Origin: JBGSWC01 sp041752635
GTDB lineage: Bacteria > Planctomycetota > Planctomycetia > Pirellulales > Lacipirellulaceae
Assembly (NCBI GenBank): GCA_041752635.1
Contig: JBGSWC010000386.1
Location: 1-64,000 of the forward strand
DNA length: 64,000 bases
Reading direction: 5' to 3'
Shown: positions 27,070 to 36,353 of the stretch, piece after piece
Numbering within the stretch: the stretch's first letter is position 1
Layout: each line of letters starts with the position of its first letter
Notes under the pieces: generated by a model
Told to the model about the DNA's origin: nothing
The model's database searches: none
What the model saw: only the letters and a program-made list of their open reading frames with translations
Program-made: the position numbers and the translations under genes

Positions 27070-28875
27070 ATGCATACGATTGCCACGCCAGAATCGCTGT
27101 CGGTCGAGGGACAGGCCATCGTCGAACTCGCGGCGAAGAATCGGGGCGTGTTCGAGATTGCCACCCGGGCCGACACACGCGGGCCCGCCATTCGCGCGGG
27201 TCACTCCAAACTCTACGATCCCCACGACCCCGACTACGCGAAGCGATGTCGCGAGACGGTACCAGAGCTGATCGAGTTATTGCTGGTGAAAGAAACGCGC
27301 GATCGCCAGCACTTCGAGCTCACCAACTTTGGCTGGCAACTGAGCCGCAGATTCTGTGTGAAGCCGACAACGGGTTCCGAAGTCGCCGGTGGTGCCACCA
27401 TTTGCCTGCAACGCGATCACGAAGAACTAGCCCACAACGAATTGACACACGATGACACGGCGCACCATAGTAGTGACGCGACACCCCCCAGCGAGCCCAC
27501 ACCACCGACCGAACAGAAGGCCGAGCTGCCAAGTTCGGCGCTGTGGAACACCGAAGCGGTAAGCGAGAAAGAGTCGCTGTTATCAGCGCTTGGGCTCGAA
27601 GACAGCTTTCGTCCCGAAGAGCCACGAACGCTCAAGGAGACCGGTCTCAATGGGGCGTTCGTCGACGACCTGATTCTGAAAGTGTTGCTAGGGGCCGGAT
27701 CGCTCTCGGGACGCGACATCGCTGAGCAACTCTGTTTGCCGAAGGGAGTGCTCGAAGATCGTCTCGATGGGCTCCGCCAACGGCAGTACCTGACACCGAC
27801 CGGATCTGCCCTGTTGGGCGACCACGTCTATCAACTGACCGATCCGGGACGCGAGCGCGCCCGACTCGCGGCACAAGAGTGTGCCTACGCCGGTCCGGCT
27901 CCCGTTCCGCTCGAAGACTATCTCGATTCAGTGCAAGCACAAACGATTCGATCCGAAAAACCGAAACGGGCTCAACTCGAAAAGGCTTTTTCAGACATCA
28001 ACGTCGAGCCGCGAATGCTCGCACAACTCGGCCCGGCCATCAGCGCCGGCAAAGGGATGTTTATCTATGGTCCACCCGGCAATGGCAAAACAACCGTGGC
28101 TCAGCGAATCACGCGATGCTTTGGCCAAAACATCTTGATCCCTCATGCGATTGTCGAAGGGGGCCAGATCATCAAATTCTACGACGCGTCGTGTCACGAA
28201 CTGGTCGAGTCAAAAGCCAGCAGCTTGCTTATGACCTCGGATCACGACCGCCGTTGGATTCGCATCAAGCGACCGACTGTTGTCGTGGGGGGTGAATTGA
28301 CGATGGATAGCCTCGAATTGAAACACGATTTGGTGAGTCACGTGAGCGAGGCGTCGCTACAACTCAAGAGCAACTGCGGAAGTCTGCTCATCGACGACTT
28401 CGGGCGCCAACGCATCAATCCGACGGAACTGCTCAATCGATGGATTATTCCGTTGGAAAATCGGATCGACTATTTGAGCCTCGCCAACGGCAAGAAGATT
28501 GAGGTGCCCTTCGAGCAGCTCATTATCTTCTCGACGAATCTCGAGCCTCACGACCTGGCCGACGATGCGTTCTTGCGTCGGATTCCATTTAAGATTGAGA
28601 TTGGCGCGCCGTCACGCGACGAATTCATCAAGCTGTTCGGTATCTTTGCAAAAAAGCTAGAAGTCGATTGCCCGATCGAGTCGATCGAGTATCTGCTGGC
28701 CGCTCACTACGACAGTTGTGGCCGTCCGTTTCGTCGTTGCCAAGCACGAGATTTGTTAGACCAAGTCGCGCACTTCTGCGAATACAACGAGTTGCAACCA
28801 GTCGCAACGCCCGAAATACTCGACCACGCGGTTACCAACTACTTTACCGCCATGGCGGGTGGGTCGGCCGAGTGA
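27070..28875 (+). CDS. AAA ATPase with N-terminal winged-helix-like regions
   Basis: A 601-residue cytoplasmic protein. Residues 1-110 are a helical region (VEGQAIVELAAKNRGVFEIA); 115-165 are low-complexity linker rich in His, Asp and Thr; 195-265 form a winged-helix-like unit (LILKVLLGAGSLSGRDIAEQ, LQLTDPGRERA-type ending); and 300-600 are an AAA domain with Walker A GPPGNGKT (334-341), Walker B LLIDDFG (439-445) and a sensor-1-like FSTN. The C-terminal part has the helical lid. Homologous planctomycete proteins are annotated only as ATPases. The combination suggests an NTP-driven remodelling factor; its target is unknown. It lies beside the signalling region but is separated from it by a minus-strand gene. 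Confidence 0.8.
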   Translation: MHTIATPESLSVEGQAIVELAAKNRGVFEIATRADTRGPAIRAGHSKLYDPHDPDYAKRCRETVPELIELLLVKETRDRQHFELTNFGWQLSRRFCVKPTTGSEVAGGATICLQRDHEELAHNELTHDDTAHHSSDATPPSEPTPPTEQKAELPSSALWNTEAVSEKESLLSALGLEDSFRPEEPRTLKETGLNGAFVDDLILKVLLGAGSLSGRDIAEQLCLPKGVLEDRLDGLRQRQYLTPTGSALLGDHVYQLTDPGRERARLAAQECAYAGPAPVPLEDYLDSVQAQTIRSEKPKRAQLEKAFSDINVEPRMLAQLGPAISAGKGMFIYGPPGNGKTTVAQRITRCFGQNILIPHAIVEGGQIIKFYDASCHELVESKASSLLMTSDHDRRWIRIKRPTVVVGGELTMDSLELKHDLVSHVSEASLQLKSNCGSLLIDDFGRQRINPTELLNRWIIPLENRIDYLSLANGKKIEVPFEQLIIFSTNLEPHDLADDAFLRRIPFKIEIGAPSRDEFIKLFGIFAKKLEVDCPIESIEYLLAAHYDSCGRPFRRCQARDLLDQVAHFCEYNELQPVATPEILDHAVTNYFTAMAGGSAE

Positions 28876-28927
28876 TGGCGCAGCAACAGCCTAGTTGAAA
28901 CTAGGCAATCACAATCCCCGCCCGTTG

Positions 28928-30394
28928 CTAGGCAATCGACGGCGACTCGTCGTAATAGGTTGAGTTCGCACTCAATTGCACCGACGGAGCCTTCAGGGGG
29001 GCCTCGAGTGGCACAACAAGGTCTCTCGTGCTCGCGTAGTCGTCGATGTCGCGGTAGTAGGTAAGCGTGTCGATCGGGTCGGCCACCAACGACGCGAGGC
29101 TCTCGCGAGTCACGAAACCAACCGGGCGGCTGCCCTCATTCACCATCAGCAGATCGCAATCGTGTTGTGCGAATGCGTCGAAGACCTCGTGAATCGGCTG
29201 GTCGTGACGCACGGACGCGGGCAGCGGGCTCATCAGATCCGCTTCCCGAAGCGACGACTGACTCGTTGCCGACAAGCTAGTGGTCGATAACACACCAATG
29301 ACCACGTCGTCGCGATCGACAACAGGAAGACAGGGGGGTATGCAGTGCGGCTGTTTCGATTCGACGGCCCATTGATATAGTTGGCTAGCCGACCTCATAC
29401 GGTCGTGCGGAATGTGGACGCAGAATGCCTCCATAATGTGAAGAGCCGCCACCTGCTCGAATGGCCCACCCGACTCCATACGCGACTTCCAAGCTTCGAT
29501 GGTCTCGCTTAATTTCTCGAATTCTAGCAAAATGTTGCCGCCAAAACTCCTGCCATTCAGGAGCATGTCGAGTCCACTTTCGAGTTGCTGTTCGACGGGG
29601 CGGTCGTGAATGATTGGGTGAATCAATGCCGTGACCGAGGGAACGAATCGCGGGGTGCCGTGTTCCACGTTGCTGTCATTGGCTGCTTGCATGACGCGCT
29701 GGGCAAGAGCGCGTGTTTCGGCCCCAGAGCCATCGAAAATGGCAACCGCAAACCGGCATTCGCCCAGAACGGCGAACTTGCCGGCACCAAAATGTTCGGC
29801 CAATGAGCGAGTCAGCACAGCCGTGATGCTGTCGATCGCCTGCTGTCCGTGTCGTGCGGCGATTTCGTCGACGTTGTCGAGCGAAACCAGCAGTAGCTCA
29901 CTTGTTACCGCCGGCGAGGTAATGGTGAGCTGCCGCTCGAGATAACGAACGAAGCCCCACTTCGTCATCGCTCGGGTCTTGGCATCTCGACCGCCGGTAG
30001 AGCGAAAGCGACGTTCGAATTCTAGTTGCCGAACCGCGCAGCGGAGCCGCGCCAACAATTCACAAGCATTGATGGGATAGTCAATGATGTCGTCGGCACC
30101 GGCGGCCAAGTATTTTTTCGTGAGTTTTGACTGTGCGGCGGGACGAATGACGATTTGAATGCTGGTCGAGCTGTTGCGAGGTGCCGAGAACCAATCATCG
30201 ACCTCTTCGGAGTCACGCCCATCGAGTAAGACGATGCGATCAGACGCAGCCGATTTCCAAATTGCGTTCACGCTCCAATCCGAAGAGGTGGAGACTTGGT
30301 AACCCAGGGCGGTGAGATTCCAAGCGGTGTCGCACAACAGGTTGGTGTCACTCGACACAATCGTAACGGGTGGCGCGATTCTAGTGGCTGACAT
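28928..30394 (-). CDS. Receiver-like / degenerate GGDEF / CBS signalling protein
   Basis: About 488 residues from ATG 30394 (MSATRIAPPVTIVSSDTN); the frame is open 39 bases further. Residues 1-125 are a receiver-like domain with IVLLDGRDSEE at the phospho-Asp strand and AAGADDIIDYPIN, where the conserved Lys before Pro is missing. A GGDEF-like domain follows whose signature is replaced by GECRF (KFAVLGECRFAVAIF), so it should not make cyclic-di-GMP. The C-terminus has a CBS pair (PCLPVVDRDDVVIGVLSTTS, DLLMVNEGSRPVGFVTRESL), which usually binds adenosyl nucleotides. Divergent from the FHA gene across about 260 bp; a shared regulatory role is inferred. Confidence 0.8.
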   Translation of the reverse strand: MSATRIAPPVTIVSSDTNLLCDTAWNLTALGYQVSTSSDWSVNAIWKSAASDRIVLLDGRDSEEVDDWFSAPRNSSTSIQIVIRPAAQSKLTKKYLAAGADDIIDYPINACELLARLRCAVRQLEFERRFRSTGGRDAKTRAMTKWGFVRYLERQLTITSPAVTSELLLVSLDNVDEIAARHGQQAIDSITAVLTRSLAEHFGAGKFAVLGECRFAVAIFDGSGAETRALAQRVMQAANDSNVEHGTPRFVPSVTALIHPIIHDRPVEQQLESGLDMLLNGRSFGGNILLEFEKLSETIEAWKSRMESGGPFEQVAALHIMEAFCVHIPHDRMRSASQLYQWAVESKQPHCIPPCLPVVDRDDVVIGVLSTTSLSATSQSSLREADLMSPLPASVRHDQPIHEVFDAFAQHDCDLLMVNEGSRPVGFVTRESLASLVADPIDTLTYYRDIDDYASTRDLVVPLEAPLKAPSVQLSANSTYYDESPSIA

Positions 30395-30623
30395 GAGTGC
30401 CTCGCGGGCGGAAGTGAATAGGCTGCGTCGCAATTCGAAGTCTGCGAAGTAAGCCTAGCACGAAATCATCCGGATTGACGGCATCGAAAACGAAGATGTC
30501 TTGAGCTCCGTTTTTTATGCTAGGGTTTGTTTAGTTGCGCGCTCGTTACGCGACACAATACGCCCTGCGAATTTTTTACTTCGCTCACCACCAATTCAAT
30601 TCTACTGCTGGTCTGCGCTACCA

Positions 30624-30637
30624 ACACTTGTATAAGC
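30624..30637 (+). promoter_or_regulatory. Promoter-like motif shared with 48480-48493
   Basis: The sequence acacttgtataagc sits 17 bases upstream of the FHA gene start and recurs exactly on the minus strand at 48480-48493, about 90 bases upstream of the PQQ-dehydrogenase-like gene. tataag could be a -10 box. No convincing -35 box is seen. Confidence 0.3.
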
Positions 30638-30653
30638 GACAATAGGTGCTGCC

Positions 30654-31781
30654 GTGATCCCGATGTTTCAACACGATTCTGACTCTCGACCACGGCTCGA
30701 ATTTTATGCGCCCGAGAGTTCGCAGCGTAAAACGGCGTATATCGACCACACGCCGTTTACGATTGGCCGCTGTGAAGGGGTCGACCTACCGCTCCCTTCG
30801 ACGAGCGTTTCTCGCGAGCACGCGCAAATTCTTCGTAGCGGCACCGGTTTTCGACTCAAAGACCTGGGCAGCACAAACGGCACCGAGGTTAACGGACAAC
30901 CGATCGATGAAGCAGTCATTATGGATGGCGATGCCATCCGAGTGGCCGATGTGAATATTACTTTTTGTAGTTCGTCGATGGGACGACTGCAGCGAATTGT
31001 GACTCAGCCCATGCGGAATGCATCGCGCTCGGTAAATTCGTCGACGCTCGATGCCGCCTCGTTAGCGGCGCGCAGCCTGCAAGAAGCCGTGTTGTGGCAG
31101 AGCGTACCCCTGCGTTGGACCACGACTCCGCAGCGCGACAATGTGACGGTAGCAATCGACCAGCCACTTGCCGCGCTTATGAAAACACCCCACGACAGTG
31201 AACACAGCCGGCCGCGAATTCGGCTACAGTCCATCGCCTGGCGATTGGCGGCCGAGCGCGTCGCCGCTTCGAACTGGAACGGCACCGTTCTGGCCCGCAT
31301 CGAGAACGTCCACTGCGTCGACTCGACGGTAATCGACGACCTGGCCGATTCCATGACCGAACTCCCGTTGGCTTGTCGATGGGGGGCTTTGCTTCCCTGG
31401 AACCCGGCGAGTGCCAATTCGCATCTCCACCAACTCGCCAACGAGCTCACTACACAAGGAATTCTGTATGCGATCAAAGGGTTTTCTGGTGCTGCATCAG
31501 GCATCGATACGCTGCGCTCGGCTCGCCCCCAGTTCTTGGTATTGAGCACTACGTTTGTCGAAGGAGTCCTTAGCCATCCGCGACGAGGCCAGCAACTCAG
31601 CGATGTGCAACTCGCATGCGAGTCGCTCGATATTCCACTTTACTTGCCGAGTCGCTTATCGATCGCGGCCACCCAAGCATGTGGCGCGTTGGGGCTCGAT
31701 CAGTTGATGTCAGAGGGCTTCGTCGTTGACGCGTTTCGAGACGCCGCACCCCAACGGCTCGCACCGGTCCCGTCCTGCTAA
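30654..31781 (+). CDS. FHA domain protein with degenerate EAL domain
   Basis: A 375-residue cytoplasmic protein. Residues 30-105 are an FHA domain with the classic phosphothreonine-pocket residues: TIGRCEGVDLPLPSTSVSRE-H and DLGSTNGTEVNG. Residues about 150-360 align with an EAL phosphodiesterase fold (LARIENVHCVDSTVIDDLAD..NELTTQGILYAIKGFSGAAS..SARPQFLVLSTTFVEGV) but lack the EAL, DDFG-type and KID metal-binding motifs, so it is probably a ligand sensor or scaffold. GTG 30654 has AGGTG upstream at a good distance; ATG 30663 is an alternative. It precedes the kinase-tubulin gene by 22 bases, and an FHA reader beside a Ser/Thr kinase suggests that one recognises the other's phosphorylation. 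Confidence 0.82.
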   Translation: MIPMFQHDSDSRPRLEFYAPESSQRKTAYIDHTPFTIGRCEGVDLPLPSTSVSREHAQILRSGTGFRLKDLGSTNGTEVNGQPIDEAVIMDGDAIRVADVNITFCSSSMGRLQRIVTQPMRNASRSVNSSTLDAASLAARSLQEAVLWQSVPLRWTTTPQRDNVTVAIDQPLAALMKTPHDSEHSRPRIRLQSIAWRLAAERVAASNWNGTVLARIENVHCVDSTVIDDLADSMTELPLACRWGALLPWNPASANSHLHQLANELTTQGILYAIKGFSGAASGIDTLRSARPQFLVLSTTFVEGVLSHPRRGQQLSDVQLACESLDIPLYLPSRLSIAATQACGALGLDQLMSEGFVVDAFRDAAPQRLAPVPSC

Positions 31782-31803
31782 TTTCTCGCCTTCGGTATAA
31801 CGT

Positions 31804-34203
31804 ATGTCGACTTCTGTCGCCCCACCCATTGCTGTACCGCTTGGCTATACCATCGTCGAACGGATCGGCGCAGGAGGATATGGCGAAGTTTGGAAAGCCA
31901 TTGCGCCAGGTGGTGTCGAGAAGGCCATCAAGGTTGTGTTCGGCCACTTTAACGAAGAGTTTGCCGAACGGGAACTCAAGTCGCTGGAACGCATCCGCAC
32001 GGTGCGACACCCCTTCTTGTTGTCGGTCGAGCGGTTTGACCTTGTCGAAGGGCGACTCGTCATTGTGACCGAGCTCGCCGACAAGAGTTTGAGTGATTTG
32101 CATAAGGAATTCACCGAACAAGGCGAGCGGGGAATTCCACGCGATCAGTTGCTGAGTTATCTCTGGGACTCGGCCGACGCGCTCGACTGCCTCGCCGAGC
32201 GGCACTCGCTGCAGCATCTCGATGTGAAGCCCGAGAACATACTCATTCTCGGCGATCACGGTATCGTCGCCGACTTTGGGTTAGTGAAAAAACTAACGAC
32301 GCGTACTCTGAATTCCATGATGGGGGGAATGACGCCCGTCTATTCGGCACCTGAGATTTTCGACGATAATCCGTCGGCCCAAAGCGATCAGTACAGCTTG
32401 GCGATCGTCTATCAGCAAATGCTGACGGGCACGTTGCCTTTCGCCGGTCGCACACCGGCCCAATTGGCCAAGCAGCACACCCAAGCGGCTCCCGATGTTG
32501 GCCCGTTGCCACCAGCCGACCAAGCAATCGTTTGCCGGGCTCTCGAAAAGAATCCTTCACAGCGATTTGCCAACTGCCGGGCGTTCGTGACAGCGCTGCG
32601 CGATGGCAACAACCCCCACAAGCAGTCCGACGAGCGTAGCGCCTTAATCACCACTGCTCGGCACGAACAACTCAAATCGGCCGAAGACACACACCGTATG
32701 GCGGCTTTGGCGACGCAAGATACCCAGCACGCACAAGCGATTGCCCGCGCGAGGCACTCCGAGCAAGTCGCAAAGCCCGAGCAAGCCAGGCGAGCCGAGG
32801 CTAATATCCCCGAACTCGAGTATCCCCCGGTATCATCCGAAATCATCGATGTCGCTATCGACCGAGAATCGCACGGCGATGTGAGCGGCGATGCCAACCA
32901 AGTTGTGCCGACTCTTGTGGTGGGGATTGGTGGGTTCGGCACCGAAATGGCGATGCATATTCGCCGGCGAATCGATTCGCTGCCCGACGGTTCGGTCGCC
33001 AAAACCGTCACCTCGTTGCTGGCCATCGACGTCGATAGCAAATCACTGCAATCACTGCGAAGGTCGGGCGATGGCGGTTTGCCCATGACAACGCGGCATA
33101 TTCCCTTGCGGCGACCGCGGCAGTATCGCGATGCGTCGCAGGATCTGCTTCGGTGGCTTAGCCGACGGTGGCTCTACAACATACCTCGTTCGTTAGAGAC
33201 CAACGGATTTCGACCACTCGGTCGCCTCGCACTGGTCGACCACGCCGACGACGTTCTCCGCGACTTGGGTGCGAGTTTCCGTTCGTTGGCCGACTCACAA
33301 TCGGACACGCCAACGGTGAGGGTACTTGTATTGGCCGGAATGAGCGGGGGCACCGGTTCGGGAACCGCGATCGATCTGGCAGCAGCCACACGATCGGTAG
33401 GCAACGATCTTGGTGTCGCTGTCGACGTTCACGCGATCTTGGCTAGTACGTTCGAACCAACTGGCAACGAGATGCTCGCGGGTGCAAATATGTATTCGTT
33501 TCTCACCGAAATCATGCACGCACAGACTCACGGCAATAAGGGCGAGCACACACCGCCAGGAATGGCATCGCGATTCGAGTCGCGGCAAAGGCCCTTCGAC
33601 ACGGTGAACATCGTCCCGATCGCATCGCGTTCACAAGCCACGGAGCGGGAGTTTGCGTTCAAGTCGATTGCCGAGTTTGTCACAACGATGATCGAGGATC
33701 GAGCCCCCGGCGTAAAGCAGCTTTGCGCGAATTCCGACACGGGTTTTTCGCTATCGACTTTCGCCTGCATTAACACCGGTGAGCTTCACGATCAGCACAA
33801 TTCTCTCGGTCAAACTACCACAGAACTGGCGGACGACTTAGACGAGCACGCCGGCATGTTAAAGCGAATTGAAGAACTCGCCGAAATGCGTCCGCTCGGT
33901 TGTGGCTACGAGCGCGCGAGCGTCTTTGCGATGTCCGCTAATCACGACTCCACAATAGACCTGGCGGCAATCGAGCAACGGTTCCCGTCAATCGCGAGAC
34001 GCACGACGTCGATGCCCGATTCTTACCTGGCGGTCTTGGGTCGCAAGTTACCCGCGGTGGCTCTGGCAGCGCAGATTGCCGACGCCTTGCCAGAAGTCCA
34101 TGCTGCCGCAAGTCGGTTGCAGACCCGCAGCGACATCGAATGGCAAGACATACGCGCAGTCGCTGCGATTGGCGAGTGCGAAGGACAAATTGCCGGTGGC
34201 TGA
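31804..34203 (+). CDS. Ser/Thr protein kinase fused to bacterial tubulin-like domain
   Basis: A 799-residue protein. Residues 14-265 are an intact Hanks-type kinase: glycine loop IGAGGYGEVWKA (21-32), Lys43 in AIKVV, catalytic loop QHLDVKPEN (137-145) and DFG (157-159), with a PEI and SDQYSLA region. Residues 266-365 are a charged linker with His/Gln-rich helix. Residues 367-799 match the Tubulin_2-type domain: PTLVVGIGGFGTEMAMHIRR, then the tubulin/FtsZ signature GMSGGTGSG (512-520). This predicts GTP binding and possibly polymerisation. No transmembrane segment, so cytoplasmic. It lies downstream of the FHA gene in the same orientation. The kinase and the GTPase signature are plain; their joint task is unknown. 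Confidence 0.88.
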   Translation: MSTSVAPPIAVPLGYTIVERIGAGGYGEVWKAIAPGGVEKAIKVVFGHFNEEFAERELKSLERIRTVRHPFLLSVERFDLVEGRLVIVTELADKSLSDLHKEFTEQGERGIPRDQLLSYLWDSADALDCLAERHSLQHLDVKPENILILGDHGIVADFGLVKKLTTRTLNSMMGGMTPVYSAPEIFDDNPSAQSDQYSLAIVYQQMLTGTLPFAGRTPAQLAKQHTQAAPDVGPLPPADQAIVCRALEKNPSQRFANCRAFVTALRDGNNPHKQSDERSALITTARHEQLKSAEDTHRMAALATQDTQHAQAIARARHSEQVAKPEQARRAEANIPELEYPPVSSEIIDVAIDRESHGDVSGDANQVVPTLVVGIGGFGTEMAMHIRRRIDSLPDGSVAKTVTSLLAIDVDSKSLQSLRRSGDGGLPMTTRHIPLRRPRQYRDASQDLLRWLSRRWLYNIPRSLETNGFRPLGRLALVDHADDVLRDLGASFRSLADSQSDTPTVRVLVLAGMSGGTGSGTAIDLAAATRSVGNDLGVAVDVHAILASTFEPTGNEMLAGANMYSFLTEIMHAQTHGNKGEHTPPGMASRFESRQRPFDTVNIVPIASRSQATEREFAFKSIAEFVTTMIEDRAPGVKQLCANSDTGFSLSTFACINTGELHDQHNSLGQTTTELADDLDEHAGMLKRIEELAEMRPLGCGYERASVFAMSANHDSTIDLAAIEQRFPSIARRTTSMPDSYLAVLGRKLPAVALAAQIADALPEVHAAASRLQTRSDIEWQDIRAVAAIGECEGQIAGG

Positions 34204-34583
34204 CCTCGCAATGAATTTTCACGTGAACCGCGATTGGCAGTCGGCATCGCGTCACTCGTGGCAGATCCGTTAGCCGCCACGGCCGGCATTCTTCGCGTCG
34301 TAAACTGCCCCAGGGGTAGACCGACCATGCTCGCCATAGCACCTTTGCGCGCCCGCATTGTGCCGCTCGAATCGCCTGTAACGATTGTCGGGCTACGAAA
34401 TTGCAGCCTCGATCATTGTTGCCAATTGGCGACACAAAGGTCCCAAATGAAAGCTAAGTTTTAGAATAGTCGGAATCACCGAACATAGCGGTACATCGGC
34501 GACGACTAAACTGAGCAATCGCGAGACCGCGAGACCAGCAATATCCTTTAAGAAAACGCTTTGCGTACTGTACGGGGCAACTA
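34204..34583. other. Gene-free stretch
   Basis: 380 bp downstream of the kinase-tubulin gene. A plus-strand frame at 34234-34464 is open but featureless. No hairpin terminator is obvious. It probably contains the Hpt gene promoter. Confidence 0.4.
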
Positions 34584-34946
34584 ATGATGACAGCCGAATG
34601 CCTTGACCGATTTGCTTCGATCATCGACACCGACGAACTCGTCAATCGCTGTATGGGAAATATCGACTTTGCGAGTCGCATTTTGCAATTGCTGTCAGCG
34701 CAGTGCGATACCGAGATCGACGCACTCGAACGCGCCCTCCAGCTCAATCACAGTGACGACGCCTGCCGCATCGCCCATCGACTCAAGGGGGCGTTCGCCA
34801 ACGCGGCAGCCCATCGCTTGAGCCAGCTTGCCGACGATGTCTGCCGCGCAGCACGCAACAGCGAATACGAGACCGCGAACACAGCCATGAACCGGTTGCG
34901 GCATGGCTGGGATGAATTTACGACTTCCGCGCTCGATGTGATCTAG
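34584..34946 (+). CDS. Stand-alone Hpt phosphotransfer protein
   Basis: A 120-residue four-helix Hpt domain with the phosphohistidine motif IAHRLKGAFANAAA (His65, H-x-x-K-G). The remaining helices are typical (LQLLSAQCDTEIDALERALQ before, LSQLADDVCRAARNSEYETA after). Hpt proteins relay phosphate between receiver domains. It lies 85 bases upstream of a receiver-HD-GYP regulator, and a hybrid histidine kinase without its own Hpt is encoded 4.7 kb away, so it may link the two. ATG 34584 is followed by a second ATG. Confidence 0.88.
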   Translation: MMTAECLDRFASIIDTDELVNRCMGNIDFASRILQLLSAQCDTEIDALERALQLNHSDDACRIAHRLKGAFANAAAHRLSQLADDVCRAARNSEYETANTAMNRLRHGWDEFTTSALDVI

Positions 34947-35031
34947 ATCGACCGAGCGTCGCTTGGTTCATTGGGACGTCATGTGACAAATTGAGTGAAG
35001 AGAGACTCCCAAACAAACGAGGGGCATCAAG

Positions 35032-36093
35032 ATGAAAGTACTCGTAGTTGACGACGACATTGTGTCGGCCGAATTACTGAAGAACACACTGCTCGCTTCG
35101 GGCTATGAAGTCACATGTGCATCCGATGGTATCGAAGGCTACGAATATGTTCGTACCGGTGAGTTTTCGATTGTCATCTCTGACTGGGAAATGCCGGGAA
35201 TGCAAGGCGACGAATTGTGTCGCAAAGTGCGCGAACGAAACGGCAGCGGCTATATCTTTTTCATTCTGCTCACAACACACGGCGACCTTACCCACCTAGT
35301 CGGTGGCTTAAAAGCGGGTGCCGACGACTTTTTGATCAAGCCATTTCAACCCGAGGAACTGCGGCTAAGGCTACGAACGGGTGAACGTGTTTTGTCGCTC
35401 GAAAGCCGCGATGTGCTGCTCTTTACGCTGGCGAAACTAACGGAGTCGCGCGACAACGAAACCGGATTGCATGTCGAGCGGATGCGCGAATACAGTCGCA
35501 TTCTGGCTCACGAAATGTCGAACTGGGGCGAGTTCAAGGATGAGATCGATGGCGACTACGTGCAGCTCATCTACCTCACGTCGCCGATGCACGACATCGG
35601 TAAAGTTGGCATTCCCGACAATATTTTGTTGAAACCGGGAAAGCTCACGCACGAAGAATTCGAGATCATGAAGTCGCACGCGAAGATCGGGGGCGATACA
35701 CTCGCGGCTGCCGTGGCTGTCAATCCGTCGGCTCGCTACCTGCAAATCGCACGCGACATCGCCCTCACCCATCACGAAAAATTTGATGGATCAGGCTATC
35801 CCTATGGTTTGATCGGCGAAGACATCCCCCTCTGCGGACGCCTTACCGCGCTCGCCGATGTCTACGACGCTTTGACGTCAAAACGTGTTTACAAACCCAA
35901 GTTCAGCCACCAACGGGCTCGCGAAATCATCTTAGAGGGATCGGGTAGCCATTTTGACCCGCGTGTGGTCGAAGCCTTCCGGCGTCGCGAACACCACTTC
36001 ATCGAGATCTCGAATGCTCTCGAAGAACCGGTCGAGCCCAAAGCAAGAATTGCCTTGCCCGAGAGTGCAGAACTAGTGCCAGTCGGCAGCTAG
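35032..36093 (+). CDS. Response regulator with HD-GYP cyclic-di-GMP phosphodiesterase
   Basis: A 353-residue protein. The receiver domain (1-120) has acidic DDD at 7-9, phospho-acceptor Asp51 (IVISDWEMPG) and Lys103 (FLIKPF). The HD-GYP domain (130-325) has HDIGKVGIPD (187-196), HHEKFDGSGYP (248-257) and ALADVYDALTSKRVYK, all intact, which predicts hydrolysis of cyclic-di-GMP. A ribosome site (acgagggg, about 35017) supports ATG 35032. Together with the Hpt gene it forms the output half of a phosphorelay; phosphorylation at Asp51 would set phosphodiesterase activity. Confidence 0.93.
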   Translation: MKVLVVDDDIVSAELLKNTLLASGYEVTCASDGIEGYEYVRTGEFSIVISDWEMPGMQGDELCRKVRERNGSGYIFFILLTTHGDLTHLVGGLKAGADDFLIKPFQPEELRLRLRTGERVLSLESRDVLLFTLAKLTESRDNETGLHVERMREYSRILAHEMSNWGEFKDEIDGDYVQLIYLTSPMHDIGKVGIPDNILLKPGKLTHEEFEIMKSHAKIGGDTLAAAVAVNPSARYLQIARDIALTHHEKFDGSGYPYGLIGEDIPLCGRLTALADVYDALTSKRVYKPKFSHQRAREIILEGSGSHFDPRVVEAFRRREHHFIEISNALEEPVEPKARIALPESAELVPVGS

Positions 36094-36353
36094 CAGTCGT
36101 TCGGTTTGCTCGAAGCCGAGAGCGTGGCGGGCAGATGGCTCACCTGAAGAGTCTTCGCAACCCGCACAAGTTTCGCCTCACTCGATTGCGACTGCCACCA
36201 CGCGACAAAGGCGGCTAATTGAAACGCCTATTGCGGTCGATTCGATACTAGGGGCATTGTGGCCTCTACGGGCGCACATCCCCACCCGGCTTTCGTTCGG
36301 CAGCGTCGTCTGTTGTCCGCTCGCTAGTATTTCTCGCTTTCGAGTCACAAATC
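36094..36353. other. Gene-free stretch
   Basis: 260 bp between the HD-GYP gene and the porin gene, same strand. Nothing recognisable apart from the porin leader. Confidence 0.3.
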
